Below are positions 1-9,509 of a stretch of DNA of 64,000 nucleotides, piece by piece. The stretch is from Bacteroidales bacterium (lineage in GTDB: Bacteria; Bacteroidota; Bacteroidia; Bacteroidales; UBA932). The DNA is taken from assembly GCA_004554455.1 (NCBI GenBank), contig SFMG01000007.1, positions 12,944-76,943 of the forward strand, written 5' to 3'. Under the pieces are notes generated by a model, which was given only the letters and a program-made list of their open reading frames with translations, made no database searches and was not told where the DNA came from. Both the position numbers and the translations under genes were made by a program. Positions within the stretch are counted from its first letter, which is position 1; every line of letters begins with the position of its first letter.

Positions 1-19
1 AAAAAAATCAAAGAGATAT

Positions 20-1330
20 ATGAAAAAGTTATTATTCTTAGCAGTTTCAGTGTTGATGATTTGTTTTGCCGTGGATTCTTCCGCTCAGGGAAAGTACGGC
101 AAGGACAGTGCGGAATGCATCACCTATCTTTCCTATTACAAGGAGTATTTCAAGCAGAAGAACTATGACCAGGCTCTCCCTAACTGGAGAAAGGCCTTCA
201 AAGTCTGCCCTCCTACCGCCAACCAGACCATGCTCATAGACGGTACTACCCTCGTAAGGAAGGAAATCACCCGCAACCGCAACAATTCTTTCCTCAAGCA
301 GGGCCTTATCGACACCCTTATGACCCTCCACGATCTCAGGGCAGAGTACTATCCGAAGTACGCCGTCACTGCGATGAACAACAAGGGACTGGATATGATC
401 AACTACCTGCAGGACGAGCCTGAGGTTCTCTACAAGGGTTGCAACGAGATAATCGCAGCCAACGGAAAGCAGACCAAAGCTCAGATTTACCTCTTCCGTT
501 TCAATTCCGCGGTAAGTCTCTACAAGTCCGGAATCCTGGATGCCGAGCAGGTTATCGACGACTACGAGTCCACAATGGCGGCTCTCGAGCAGATGACTTC
601 TTCAGAGGCTCTTGAGAAGACTAAGGCAGACATAGAGAACATATTCATTACCAGCAACGTAGCCAGCTGCGATAACCTTATCGCCCTGTTCACCCCACGT
701 TTCGAGGCCGATCCTGAGAATCTGGATCTCGTAAGCAAGATAGTGAATATGATGAGCTCCACCGAGGGCTGTATGGACAACGACCTCTTCCTCTCCGCAA
801 TCAGCAAGAAGAGTGAACTCGATCCTTCCTACAAGACCTCGTACATACTCTACAAACTCTATTCTTCAAGGAACGAGTTCGATGCAGCTGTATCCTCCCT
901 CGAAAAGGCAATCGCTTTCGAAGAGTCCGACCTTGCAACCGACGCCGACTACTACTACGAGCTTGCTGCGTACAGCCTCAAGAACGGCAAATATGCGAAG
1001 TCTGTCGATGCAGCCAACAAGGCCATAGATCTGAATCCTGCGCTTGCAGGCAAGTGCTACCTTATCTGCGGTACCGCCTGGGGCTCAGTAACCTCCAATG
1101 GCGACTACATCGAGAAGAGGGCTCCTTACTGGGTTGCAGTAGATTACCTCGTAAAAGCAAAGAATGCTGACGAGTCCCTCACCGAGGAGTGCAACTCCCT
1201 GATTTCCTCTTATTCCAAATACTTCCCTGAGACCAGCGAGGCCTTTATGTACGGAGTACAGAACGGTCAGAGCTACAGGGTAAGCGCCGGCGGAATGTCT
1301 GCCAACACCATAGTAAGGACTCAGAAGTAG
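20..1330 (+). CDS. Secreted tetratricopeptide-repeat protein
   Basis: A 436-residue protein with an N-terminal signal peptide of about 22 residues (hydrophobic core then a site near SSAQ), so it should act in the periplasm or at the outer membrane. The rest is mostly helical. TPR-like pairs are visible near residues 37-70 (tyrosine-rich helices followed by NWRKAFKVCPP) and 313-355 (YYYELAAYSLKNGKYAKSV then AIDLNPA). TPR arrays usually act as protein-interaction scaffolds; no catalytic motif is seen. It lies 2 bases upstream of an LptC-like gene, then a PpiD-like foldase, so a role in envelope assembly is a reasonable inference from context. The start is the first ATG in the window and its promoter is not visible. 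The fold is fairly sure, the role unknown. Confidence 0.75.
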   Translation: MKKLLFLAVSVLMICFAVDSSAQGKYGKDSAECITYLSYYKEYFKQKNYDQALPNWRKAFKVCPPTANQTMLIDGTTLVRKEITRNRNNSFLKQGLIDTLMTLHDLRAEYYPKYAVTAMNNKGLDMINYLQDEPEVLYKGCNEIIAANGKQTKAQIYLFRFNSAVSLYKSGILDAEQVIDDYESTMAALEQMTSSEALEKTKADIENIFITSNVASCDNLIALFTPRFEADPENLDLVSKIVNMMSSTEGCMDNDLFLSAISKKSELDPSYKTSYILYKLYSSRNEFDAAVSSLEKAIAFEESDLATDADYYYELAAYSLKNGKYAKSVDAANKAIDLNPALAGKCYLICGTAWGSVTSNGDYIEKRAPYWVAVDYLVKAKNADESLTEECNSLISSYSKYFPETSEAFMYGVQNGQSYRVSAGGMSANTIVRTQK

Positions 1331-1332
1331 TT

Positions 1333-1968
1333 TTGGGAAGCGAAGTTAACATCGGAATTTCCATATTCAGGAGACTGGCTGCAATGGCAGCCAGTCTCTT
1401 GGTCGTTTTATCGTGTAAAGGAAAAGGCGGGGAAGAAGAGACAGATCCTTTCATGTATCCTGTCCAGAGTGTGGACAGTATGTTCATAGTCCAGACTACC
1501 AACGGTGTGCTCGAATCCCGTATGGAGGCCACCCTCATGGAAAGATACGAATCGGACAGTCTTGACCTGGATTATTTCAAGAACGGCTTTTCTGTCTATT
1601 CCTACGATGAGCAGGGGAGTCTGGAGACCGTCATTACGGCCCGCACTGCACGTCACTTCAAATTCCGGGATGGAAGCGAGAAGTGGGAAGCGTTCGGAAA
1701 CGTGCGCATACGGAACGTAATCAAGAACGAGACAATGGAAACCGACACCTTATACTGGAACCGTTCGGAACAGAAGATATATACCCACTGCTACGTGAAA
1801 ATGTATTCACGCGACGGAATGATGCAGGGCTATGGCATGCAGTCCGACGAAAAGGCCCGGAACGCAATACTCCTCAAACCGTTCGACGGCTATGGATATG
1901 TGGTTCAGGATTCTACCAAGGTAGTGCTAGATTCAATCAATTTTGTAGGCCCTATGCCTAAAAAATGA
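1333..1968 (+). CDS. lptC: LptC-like LPS export lipoprotein
   Basis: A 211-residue protein whose N-terminus has two arginines, a short hydrophobic stretch and a lipobox ending in Cys28 (LLVVLSC), so it is probably a lipoprotein. The body is beta-rich with alternating charged and hydrophobic residues (ESRMEATLMERY, then ITARTARHFKFRDGSEKWEAFGNV), as in the LptC/YrbK family, whose members pass lipopolysaccharide from the LptBFG ABC transporter to the periplasmic bridge. The frame needs a TTG start at 1333, only 2 bases after the previous stop. The next ATG (1384) would remove the positively charged N-region, so TTG is preferred. It is followed by a PpiD-like foldase. The family call is fairly good; the start is uncertain. 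Confidence 0.7.
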   Translation: MGSEVNIGISIFRRLAAMAASLLVVLSCKGKGGEEETDPFMYPVQSVDSMFIVQTTNGVLESRMEATLMERYESDSLDLDYFKNGFSVYSYDEQGSLETVITARTARHFKFRDGSEKWEAFGNVRIRNVIKNETMETDTLYWNRSEQKIYTHCYVKMYSRDGMMQGYGMQSDEKARNAILLKPFDGYGYVVQDSTKVVLDSINFVGPMPKK

Positions 1969-2038
1969 GCACTATTGCCGATTTTTTCTTAACTTCGCGG
2001 CCCACAATCGATTTGAAAAACAATAAAAAACAATAAAT

Positions 2039-4009
2039 ATGGCAGCATTAGATACCATCAGAACAAAATTCGGAATAGTAATTTCGGTGATTATCGGTCT
2101 TTCTCTGCTCCTTTTCATCCTTGATAACGACACCTTGATGAAATTGTTCAGCGGAGACACCGCTAAAGCTCACAGGGTAGCCGTAATCGACGGGCAGAAC
2201 GTGACCATCGAAGAATTCCAGAGCAGAATCGACGGGCTGAAGAACATATATGGAGGTTCAGGCAATGCCGATCAGGAAAAGGCCATCAGGGACGAGGTAT
2301 GGCAGTCTTATATCAACCAGTACCTTTTCGTAAGGAATGCCGAGAAGGCGGGAATCAGGGTAGGCGTAGAGGAACTCAAGGACCTCACTTCCGGTGACAA
2401 CATGTCTCCTATCATATCACAGTCATTCCCTGACAAGTCCCAGATAGAGAGTTTCATCTCCCAGAATCCTGAGGGATGGGACTATCTTATCGACCTGGTA
2501 CGCAACCAGCAGTACTATGACAAGTACTTCGCCCTCTTCGTCAACAGTTCCTATGTAAACCCTCTTATGCTCACCAGGGCGATAGAGGAGAACAACACCA
2601 CCGCTGACGTGGACTTCGTGATGGTCCCTTTCGGATATGTGCGTGACACCACCGTAGAGGTTTCCTCTTCCGAGATAAGGAAGTACTATAAGGATCACAA
2701 GAAAATGTTCCGTCAGAACGAGTCCAGGGACGTTGAGTATGTGCTCATAGAGGTTGTTCCTTCTGCAAGCGACATAGCTGCCGCAGAAGAGGATTTCAAC
2801 AGACTTTACGAGGAATTCAGCGAGACTGACAACGTGAAGGGCTTCCTCCTCAGGAACTCTTCCGAGCAGAGCTTCGACGGATACTGGTACAAGGAAGGTG
2901 AACTCAACACCATATCCAGGGACATCAACAGCTTCGCGTTCGAAGGCAAGGGCGGCGTCTCCCCAATCTACAGGAGCGGCGACGCTTTCCTCGCAGCACG
3001 AGTGATGGACAGCGCAAAGCGTCCTGAGACCGTTACCGTGAAGGTAATCCCTATGCCGGAAGGTCAGAGCGAAATCAACTCCGATGTTCTTGCGCAGCTG
3101 GACGCCACGGAGACCGTGGACATGACCCAGACCTATACCATCCCGGGTTGCGAGCCTCTTTTCAGCACTCCTGCAAACAAGGCTGTCAAGCTCGAGTCCC
3201 CTCAGTACGGAACCCTCGTGGGCAAGGTTATTTCCAGCTCCGAGCCTGTACTTATGAAGCAGGTGGCCATATTCAAGAAGAGCGCTATTGCCAGCAAGGA
3301 GACCTTCAGCAACTTCTATTCCCAGGCAAACCTCGTATCGAGCCGCTCGAACGGCAAGTATGAGAACTTCAAGACCGTGTGCGACACTATGGGTCTCTAT
3401 ATACATCCGGCCAACAGGATTTCCAGGAACAATGAGAAATTCGGTGTGGTTGACAACGCCAGGGAAGTTACCAACTGGGCATACGGAGTCAAGAAGACAG
3501 GCTCGGTATCCGAAATCATAACCGTTAACCAGAAGTACTTCTTCGTTGCAGCCCTTACCGGCATCCACGAGGAGGGATATGCTCCTATTGAGGAGGTATC
3601 ATCACAGATCAGTGAACTGCTCTACTCCCAGAAGGCAGGTGACAAGAAACTCGAGGAGATAAGCCAGAAGATCGAGGGCAAGAGCTCGCTCGAGGAAATT
3701 GCCGACGTGCTTGGCACCACCGTAAGCAACTCCGCATCAATTGCGTTCAGTTCCCTCAATTCCCAGGGACTTGACCCGGCATTCATCGGCGCAGTTGCTG
3801 CAGCTGAGGAGAATGTTGTCAGCGCTCCTGTGAAGGGTTCCTATGGAGTCTATGTCTTCAGGGTCAACAGCCGCGACACCGGCTCCTTCTACACCGAGGA
3901 TGACGCCAAGGCCAACAATGTACGTATGATGCAGTATTCTCTCCAGACCATAGTGCCTGTGATGATGGACGATGCAGATGTAAAGGACAACAGGGCAAGG
4001 TTCTTCTAG
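2039..4009 (+). CDS. PpiD/SurA-type periplasmic peptidyl-prolyl isomerase
   Basis: A 656-residue protein with a short cytoplasmic N-terminus, one membrane helix (about residues 12-28) and a long periplasmic part. Residues 45-150 resemble the SurA/PpiD N-terminal chaperone domain (VAVIDGQNVTIEEFQSRI, then YINQYLFVRNAEKAGIRV). A parvulin-like segment appears near residues 430-520 (TGSVSEIITVNQKYFFVAAL). PpiD is an inner-membrane-anchored foldase that helps outer-membrane proteins leave the Sec translocon; parvulin activity is often weak or absent in this family, so catalysis is not assumed. It follows the LptC-like gene and is closed by a strong hairpin terminator at 4028-4065. Confidence 0.82.
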   Translation: MAALDTIRTKFGIVISVIIGLSLLLFILDNDTLMKLFSGDTAKAHRVAVIDGQNVTIEEFQSRIDGLKNIYGGSGNADQEKAIRDEVWQSYINQYLFVRNAEKAGIRVGVEELKDLTSGDNMSPIISQSFPDKSQIESFISQNPEGWDYLIDLVRNQQYYDKYFALFVNSSYVNPLMLTRAIEENNTTADVDFVMVPFGYVRDTTVEVSSSEIRKYYKDHKKMFRQNESRDVEYVLIEVVPSASDIAAAEEDFNRLYEEFSETDNVKGFLLRNSSEQSFDGYWYKEGELNTISRDINSFAFEGKGGVSPIYRSGDAFLAARVMDSAKRPETVTVKVIPMPEGQSEINSDVLAQLDATETVDMTQTYTIPGCEPLFSTPANKAVKLESPQYGTLVGKVISSSEPVLMKQVAIFKKSAIASKETFSNFYSQANLVSSRSNGKYENFKTVCDTMGLYIHPANRISRNNEKFGVVDNAREVTNWAYGVKKTGSVSEIITVNQKYFFVAALTGIHEEGYAPIEEVSSQISELLYSQKAGDKKLEEISQKIEGKSSLEEIADVLGTTVSNSASIAFSSLNSQGLDPAFIGAVAAAEENVVSAPVKGSYGVYVFRVNSRDTGSFYTEDDAKANNVRMMQYSLQTIVPVMMDDADVKDNRARFF

Positions 4010-4027
4010 AAGATTGCCATATACAAT

Positions 4028-4065
4028 AAAGAAGGCGACTGATGAGTGAATCAGTCGCCTTCTTT
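4028..4065. terminator. Bidirectional rho-independent terminator
   Basis: Perfect 12-base inverted repeat (GAAGGCGACTGA at 4031-4042, TCAGTCGCCTTC at 4051-4062) with an 8-base loop, flanked by A on the left and T on the right. It sits between the convergent PpiD-like gene and ychF and can serve both. Confidence 0.9.
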
Positions 4066-4092
4066 ATTTTTGCCGACGCTTGCTCCAGTCTC

Positions 4093-5196
4093 TCAGACAT
4101 TGAAGAGGAAGTGCATTATGTCTCCGTCGCAAACCGTGTAGTCCTTGCCCTCGATGCCGAGTTTCCCGGCCGCGCGGCAGGCTGATTCAGACTTGAGACT
4201 GATGAAATCCTTGTATTTGATAACCTCGGCCCTGATGAAGCCGCGTTCGAAATCGCTATGTATGACGCCTGCCGCCTTAGGGGCCTTGTCGCCGTTGTGT
4301 ATGGTCCAGGCACGGCATTCATCCGCTCCGGCCGTGAAGAAGGTGCGAAGTCCAAGCAGCTTGTAGGCGCTCTGTATGAGTCTGACAACACCCGGTTCCT
4401 CCAGCCCCATTTCCTGCAGGAACATCTGCTTTTCCTCGAAATCCTCGAATTCCGCTATGTCGGACTCGGTCTTGGCCGCGAGTATGAGCACTTCGGCATT
4501 CTCATCCCTGACGGCCTCCCTGACAGCTTCCACGTAGGCATTGCCCTCGGCTGCTGACGATTCATCCACATTGCAGACATAGAGTACAGGCTTGGACGTG
4601 AGCAGGAAGAGATCCCTTGCCATCTGCTCCTCCTCCGCGTTCTCGAGTCTAACACTGCGGCAGGAATGGCCCTGGAGCAGGGCATCGCGGTAGCGCAGCA
4701 GCAGGTCGCAGAGTTTGCGCGCGTTCTTGTCGGAACCTACCTGTGCCTGTTTCTGCACCTTTGCGAGGCGGTTTTCCACCGTTTCGAGGTCTTTCAGCTG
4801 GAGTTCTATGTCTATGACCTCCTTGTCGCGTACCGGGTCCACACTGCCATCGACGTGGACTATATTTCCGTCGTCGAAGCAGCGCAGCACATGGAGTATG
4901 GCGTCGCATTCGCGTATGTTTGCGAGAAACTGGTTGCCGAGGCCCTCACCCTTGCTGGCGCCCTTTACGAGGCCGGCTATATCCACAATCTCTACCGTGG
5001 CCGGAATGGTTCTCTGTGGCTTGCATATTTCGCTGAGCACATCCAGTCTCTTGTCCGGAACCATAGTCGAGCCTACGTTCGGCTCGATGGTGCAGAAAGG
5101 AAAATTGGCGCTCTGCGCCTTGCTTGAACTTATACAGTTGAAAAGGGTGGACTTGCCTACGTTCGGGAGTCCGACTATTCCGCATTTGAGTGACAT
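4093..5196 (-). CDS. ychF: Redox/translation-associated ATPase YchF
   Basis: A 367-residue Obg-family P-loop protein, close to the 363 residues of Escherichia coli YchF. The G1 loop GLPNVGKS is at residues 9-16 and the switch-II motif DIAGLVKGA follows. The G4 element reads NVDE rather than NKxD, the substitution that makes YchF/OLA1 prefer ATP. The C-terminus has the TGS domain and ends in GDIMHFLFNV, typical of the family. The start at 5196 gives the canonical MSLKCGIVG N-terminus; the frame stays open further upstream but has no family homology there. A TATCTTTG promoter element lies at 5216-5223. YchF binds ribosomes and modulates stress responses; this copy looks intact. Confidence 0.96.
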   Translation of the reverse strand: MSLKCGIVGLPNVGKSTLFNCISSSKAQSANFPFCTIEPNVGSTMVPDKRLDVLSEICKPQRTIPATVEIVDIAGLVKGASKGEGLGNQFLANIRECDAILHVLRCFDDGNIVHVDGSVDPVRDKEVIDIELQLKDLETVENRLAKVQKQAQVGSDKNARKLCDLLLRYRDALLQGHSCRSVRLENAEEEQMARDLFLLTSKPVLYVCNVDESSAAEGNAYVEAVREAVRDENAEVLILAAKTESDIAEFEDFEEKQMFLQEMGLEEPGVVRLIQSAYKLLGLRTFFTAGADECRAWTIHNGDKAPKAAGVIHSDFERGFIRAEVIKYKDFISLKSESACRAAGKLGIEGKDYTVCDGDIMHFLFNV

Positions 5197-5215
5197 CTGT
5201 CTATGAATTAGGGCG

Positions 5216-5223
5216 CAAAGATA
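5216..5223 (-). promoter_or_regulatory. Bacteroidota -7 element for ychF
   Basis: On the minus strand this reads TATCTTTG, an exact match to TAnnTTTG, 19 bases upstream of the ychF start. No clear -33 TTG is seen at the usual distance. Confidence 0.6.
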
Positions 5224-5257
5224 CCATTTATTGCCGAAATATGCGTAATTTGCGGCT

Positions 5258-6202
5258 ATGAAAAGATTTGTGCTGACGATATGTGCCTTGCTGCTGCTCG
5301 TTCCTGCGGCCAGGGCCGGAGAGGATTCCCTTCGCGTAATGTTCTGGAACCTCGAGAATTTCTTCGACTGGATAGATGAGGGCAGGGGAGAGTCCGACAG
5401 CGAATTCTCCTCCGGGGGAAAGCGCCACTGGACCCGCAGGCGTTTTGAAACCAAGTGCAACGCCATTGCCAAGACCCTTATGTGGGAGGCGGACAGATGC
5501 GGCCGTATGCCGGACATCGTCGGCTTTGCCGAGGTGGAGAATGCCGGGGTTCTGCGTATGCTGCTGCGCACTACAGCGCTGTCGAAGTTCGGATATGCAT
5601 TCGTTCACTACGATTCCGACGACCCGCGGGGCATAGACGTTGCCCTGCTTTACCGTCGCTCCCGCCTGGAACTCCTCGGATCCGACACCCTCAAGACTGC
5701 CGCTCTGCTCACCAGAGATATTTTGACCTGCGCTTTCAGGACCGCAGAGGGAAATGTCCTGAATGTTATGGTCAATCATCACCCTTCAAAATACGGGGGC
5801 AGAAGTTCCGAGGTGAAAAGGATAAGGGTGATGGAGCGCATGCTCCACCGGGCCGATTCCCTGCAGAAAGAGGCCCCTCTGCTGGTAATGGGGGACTTCA
5901 ACGACGTGCCTGACGGAGAGGCCCCTGAAATGGCCGGGGAAAGCCTGGATAATCTCGCCTTGCCGCTGCACGACAGGGGAGAGGGGACCATCTACTACGC
6001 AGGGCGCTGGGAGATGATAGATATGTTTATGCTTGGCGGCGGACTGCAGAGTCCGGGAATGGAAATCCTTTACCCTCCCTTTCTCCTTACCAGGGACAGC
6101 GCCCACTCCGCCCTCAAGCCGTTCAGGACCTGGTCGGGGCCGAGATCGACCGGAGGGGTAAGCGACCATCTGCCCATAGCAGTGACGGTCAATATTAAAT
6201 AA
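5258..6202 (+). CDS. Secreted endonuclease/exonuclease/phosphatase-family hydrolase
   Basis: A 314-residue protein with a signal peptide of about 20 residues (LLLLVPAARA), so it is exported. The EEP fold is marked by the metal-binding pair in NLENFFD (residues 31-37), FAEVENAG, the conserved HH in VNHHPSK, GDFNDVPD, and the terminal SDHLP with the catalytic Asp-His. Family members cleave phosphodiester or phosphomonoester bonds in DNA, RNA, lipids or sugars with a divalent metal, so the substrate cannot be told from sequence. Export argues for scavenging nucleic acid or phosphate outside the cytoplasm. It is divergent from ychF with a 61-base gap. Confidence 0.87.
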   Translation: MKRFVLTICALLLLVPAARAGEDSLRVMFWNLENFFDWIDEGRGESDSEFSSGGKRHWTRRRFETKCNAIAKTLMWEADRCGRMPDIVGFAEVENAGVLRMLLRTTALSKFGYAFVHYDSDDPRGIDVALLYRRSRLELLGSDTLKTAALLTRDILTCAFRTAEGNVLNVMVNHHPSKYGGRSSEVKRIRVMERMLHRADSLQKEAPLLVMGDFNDVPDGEAPEMAGESLDNLALPLHDRGEGTIYYAGRWEMIDMFMLGGGLQSPGMEILYPPFLLTRDSAHSALKPFRTWSGPRSTGGVSDHLPIAVTVNIK

Positions 6203-6208
6203 AATTGC

Positions 6209-6216
6209 TATATTTG
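6209..6216 (+). promoter_or_regulatory. -7 promoter element for galK
   Basis: TATATTTG, an exact TAnnTTTG match 71 bases upstream of galK. The predicted leader contains a short hairpin at 6222-6240 (TTTTGTC/GACAAAA). Confidence 0.65.
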
Positions 6217-6287
6217 AACGTTTTTGTCCGAAAGACAAAAGCATATAATTAACTGGAAAATAAACCATAAATTAAAATAACACCAGT

Positions 6288-7433
6288 ATGAAAACCAGAA
6301 TTTCCGAAAAATTCAAGACTCTTTTCGGCAACGAGGGTGAATTCTTCGCTTCCGCAGGTCGTATCAATCTCATAGGAGAGCACACCGACTATAACGGTGG
6401 CTACGTGTTCCCCGGCGCAATAGACAAAGGAATAATTGCAGAGATAGCGCTCAACGGCAGCGACAAGGTGTGCGCCTTCTCCCTCGATATGGATGAATAT
6501 GTCGAATTCGGTCTGAACGAGGAAGACAAGCCTCATCAGAGCTGGGCCTGCTATCTGTTCGGAGTGTGTCGCGAGACCATCAAGAGGGGCGGCAAGGTTG
6601 CGGGATTCAATACGGTGTTCGCCGGTGACGTTCCTCTCGGTGCCGGCCTTTCTTCGTCTGCGGCCCTCGAGAGTACCTATGCTTTCGCAATCAATGAGCT
6701 CAACGGCAACGGAATAGACCGCTTCGAGCTCGCAAAGATAGGTCAGAGCACAGAGCACAACTACTGCGGTGTGAAATGCGGCATAATGGACCAGTTCGCA
6801 TCCTGCTTCGGCCGTGAAGGCAGCCTTATCCGTCTAAATTGCAAGACTCTGGAATACAAATATTTCCCTTTCAATCCAAAGGGCTACAAGCTCGTTCTCG
6901 TGGACTCCTGCGTGAAGCACGAACTCGCTTCCTCGGCCTACAACAAGCGCCGCCAGTCCTGCGAGAATGCAGCTGCTGCGATACGCAAGAACCATCCTGA
7001 GGTGGAATTCCTCAGCGATGCCAAGAGACTCTGGCTCGACGAGGTTCGTTCCGACATCCCTCAGGAGGACTTCCTCCGCGCCGAATATGTGATAGGTGAG
7101 GTACAGAGGGTGCTGGATGTGTGCGATGCCCTCGAAAGGGCGGACTACGAGACCGTAGGAGAGCTTATGTACCAGACCCATTTCGGTCTGAGCCGTCTCT
7201 ACGAGGTATCCTGCGAGGAACTCGATTTCCTCAACAAGCTTGCGCGCAAGATGGAAGTCACCGGTTCAAGGGTAATGGGAGGCGGCTTCGGCGGCTGCAC
7301 CATCAACCTTGTGAAGGAAGAACTCTATCAGGACTTCGTAGATGCCGCAATAGAGAAATTCACCCAGAAGTTCGGTCACGCTCCGAAGATCTACGACGTA
7401 GTCATTTCCGACGGCGCCCGCAAACTCCAGTAA
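6288..7433 (+). CDS. galK: Galactokinase
   Basis: A 381-residue GHMP kinase that phosphorylates galactose to galactose-1-phosphate, the first committed Leloir step. All three family signatures are present: the galactokinase motif GRINLIGEHTDYNGG (24-38), the ATP-binding motif PLGAGLSSSAALE (116-128) and the C-terminal glycine-rich GSRVMGGGFGGC near 325-336. The length matches E. coli GalK (382). It has its own promoter at 6209-6216 and is followed after 9 bases by a CpXC-domain gene. galM lies 10 kb away in another operon, so the Leloir genes are split here. Confidence 0.96.
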   Translation: MKTRISEKFKTLFGNEGEFFASAGRINLIGEHTDYNGGYVFPGAIDKGIIAEIALNGSDKVCAFSLDMDEYVEFGLNEEDKPHQSWACYLFGVCRETIKRGGKVAGFNTVFAGDVPLGAGLSSSAALESTYAFAINELNGNGIDRFELAKIGQSTEHNYCGVKCGIMDQFASCFGREGSLIRLNCKTLEYKYFPFNPKGYKLVLVDSCVKHELASSAYNKRRQSCENAAAAIRKNHPEVEFLSDAKRLWLDEVRSDIPQEDFLRAEYVIGEVQRVLDVCDALERADYETVGELMYQTHFGLSRLYEVSCEELDFLNKLARKMEVTGSRVMGGGFGGCTINLVKEELYQDFVDAAIEKFTQKFGHAPKIYDVVISDGARKLQ

Positions 7434-7442
7434 TATAGGCTT

Positions 7443-8102
7443 ATGTCCATTATCAGGGATACGGAAGGCCGCTGTACCGGATGCGGGAAGATTCAAAGAT
7501 TTAAACTCTACCGCAGCATCAACGTTGCGGAGAATCCGGAGCTCAAGGCCGGAGTCAGGGACGGCTCCCTCTTCGTGTGGGAGTGCCCCGAGTGCGGACG
7601 CCGGAATCTCGCCCGTTACGAAAGTCTCTACCACGACCCGGAAGCGAAGCTGATGATTTGGCTGCTTCCGGGCGGGGAGGTATCCCAGTCCCAGATGGAC
7701 TCCATAGGCAACCACACCAGGGCAATGGGGAACTACACCCTCAGGAGAGTGTCGGATGTCAGTTCCCTCATAGAGAAACTGCTCATATTCGATGCCGGCC
7801 TGGACGACGTGGTGGTGGAAATGTGCAAGTATGTGACCAGGGCTGAAATGGCCTCCAAGGCCGGGGAAGAGCAGGCAGCAGAATTGCTCAGACTGCCGAT
7901 GCACTTCTACCGTCTCGAAGAAAAGGACGGGGAGAGATACATAACCCTCTCCTTCCCGGATAACGGCCGTATGGTAGGCTGCAACATAGGATGGAACGTG
8001 TATGAGGACTGCAGGGCCATTCTGGAAAGGAACCCTTCGGTCCATCCTGTAGAGGGATTCGCGAAGGTGGACTCGGAGTGGCTGATGACCCTGCTCCAAT
8101 AG
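7443..8102 (+). CDS. CpXC-domain protein
   Basis: A 219-residue soluble protein with an N-terminal zinc-ribbon-like pair, CTGC (residues 11-14) and CPEC (48-51). The second fits the Cys-Pro-X-Cys signature of the CpXC domain. The remainder is mixed alpha/beta with no catalytic motif I recognise. CpXC proteins are widespread in gut bacteria and functionally uncharacterised. It starts 9 bases after galK and is probably cotranscribed with it, but no functional link to galactose use is evident. Confidence 0.72.
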   Translation: MSIIRDTEGRCTGCGKIQRFKLYRSINVAENPELKAGVRDGSLFVWECPECGRRNLARYESLYHDPEAKLMIWLLPGGEVSQSQMDSIGNHTRAMGNYTLRRVSDVSSLIEKLLIFDAGLDDVVVEMCKYVTRAEMASKAGEEQAAELLRLPMHFYRLEEKDGERYITLSFPDNGRMVGCNIGWNVYEDCRAILERNPSVHPVEGFAKVDSEWLMTLLQ

Positions 8103-8164
8103 CCTGTCGCCAGCGAAAAGATCACTTGACTTACTTTATATATCATTACTTAAACCTGAACAAA

Positions 8165-9502
8165 ATGAACGCAAAAGCTAAGAAATTCTTCACAGAAGAC
8201 TGGACCGCGGTATGGATTGGCTTCCTCGTGATCGCAGTCGCTGCATTGGCCGTGCTTACCGGCTGGTTTGATTTCAGCGCAGCCAAGTTCGGCACCTGGA
8301 CCGTTGCCGCCGCAGAGAACGGGGGAGAGGCCAAGTCTCTTCTTGCCCAGCTCTCAGAGGGCGCATTCTGGATCAAACTCCTCAGGACCTTCCTGGTACT
8401 GGGAATCATTTTCAGCGTGGGAGTGAAGCTCCAGGGAGCCAGCCTCAAGAAGTTTGTGCCGGCCTTCGTGGCACTCTTCGTCCTGGCAGTCGTAGTGCGC
8501 CTGGTGAGCGCCGAGTTCACCCTCAACCGCTATCTCGAGTGGGCTTTCTGGGCTCTCATCATAGGCCTGCTGGTGTCCAACACCGTGGGTGTTCCCGCCT
8601 GGCTCAAGCCGGCCATCAAGACCGAGTTCTATGTAAAGACCGGTCTGGTGATAATGGGCTTCTCCGTGCTCTTCAGCAACATCGCCAAATTCGGCCTCTA
8701 CGGTCTCGGCATCGCATGGATAGTCACCCCTATCGTAATCATATTCATGTGGTGGTTCGGCACCAGGGTGCTCAAGATTGACAACAAGCCGCTTGTTATA
8801 ACAATGGCCTCCGCAACCAGCGTCTGCGGTACTTCCGCAGCCATCGCCACCGGAGCGGCTTCCAATTGCAAGAAGAACGACCTCGGAATGGCCATCTCCA
8901 TCTCCATCATCTTCACCGTGCTTATGATGGTATTCGAGCCAATGATCATCAAATGGGTAGGAATGAGCCCGCTTATGGGTGGCGCCCTCATCGGAGGCAC
9001 CGTTGACAGCACAGGAGCAGTAGTGGTTGCAGGTACGGCCCTCGGAGAGGAAGCCCAGACCGCAGCCGTGCTCGTGAAGTCCATCCAGAACATACTCATA
9101 GGCTTCATCGCCTTCTTCGTTGCCCTTTTCTTCGCCACCAAGGTGGACAAGACCGGAAACTCCAAGGTTGGGGCAGGCGAGATCTGGACCCGCTTCCCTA
9201 AGTTCATCATAGGTTTCTTCGTGGCTTCCCTCATCGCCTCCTTCATCATACTCCCAATCTTCGGACAGTCTGAGGTCGGAGCCATCAACAAGGTGCTCGA
9301 CCAGTACAAGAACTGGGCCTTCGTCCTGGCTTTCACCAGCATAGGCCTCGACACTAACTTCAAGGAGATATGGAAGTCCATGCAGGGCGGCAAGGTGCTC
9401 TGGCTCTATGTGGTCGGTCAGGTGTTCAACATCCTGCTCACCCTCTTCGCCGTATGGCTCCTGCTCTCCGGTGTGCTCTTCCCTATACCTGTACTGAGCT
9501 AG
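8165..9502 (+). CDS. YeiH-family putative sulfate exporter
   Basis: A 445-residue integral membrane protein with about ten or more hydrophobic helices. It matches the YeiH/YadS family (putative sulfate exporters), including KTEFYVKTGLVIMGFSVL, the small-residue run SATSVCGTSAAIATG, and GGTVDSTGAVVVAG with paired polar and glycine residues in the re-entrant core. It is longer than the roughly 350-residue E. coli YeiH, with an extra N-terminal membrane segment and a periplasmic loop. The start at 8165 is chosen because upstream in-frame sequence overlaps the previous gene and lacks homology. The family substrate is unproven. A small membrane protein follows 7 bases later. Confidence 0.83.
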   Translation: MNAKAKKFFTEDWTAVWIGFLVIAVAALAVLTGWFDFSAAKFGTWTVAAAENGGEAKSLLAQLSEGAFWIKLLRTFLVLGIIFSVGVKLQGASLKKFVPAFVALFVLAVVVRLVSAEFTLNRYLEWAFWALIIGLLVSNTVGVPAWLKPAIKTEFYVKTGLVIMGFSVLFSNIAKFGLYGLGIAWIVTPIVIIFMWWFGTRVLKIDNKPLVITMASATSVCGTSAAIATGAASNCKKNDLGMAISISIIFTVLMMVFEPMIIKWVGMSPLMGGALIGGTVDSTGAVVVAGTALGEEAQTAAVLVKSIQNILIGFIAFFVALFFATKVDKTGNSKVGAGEIWTRFPKFIIGFFVASLIASFIILPIFGQSEVGAINKVLDQYKNWAFVLAFTSIGLDTNFKEIWKSMQGGKVLWLYVVGQVFNILLTLFAVWLLLSGVLFPIPVLS

Positions 9503-9509
9503 TTCAGAA

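Noticed and set aside
6222..6240. Hairpin after the EEP gene as a terminator
   Set aside because: It lies downstream of the galK promoter element and has no following T-run, so it is more likely part of the galK leader.
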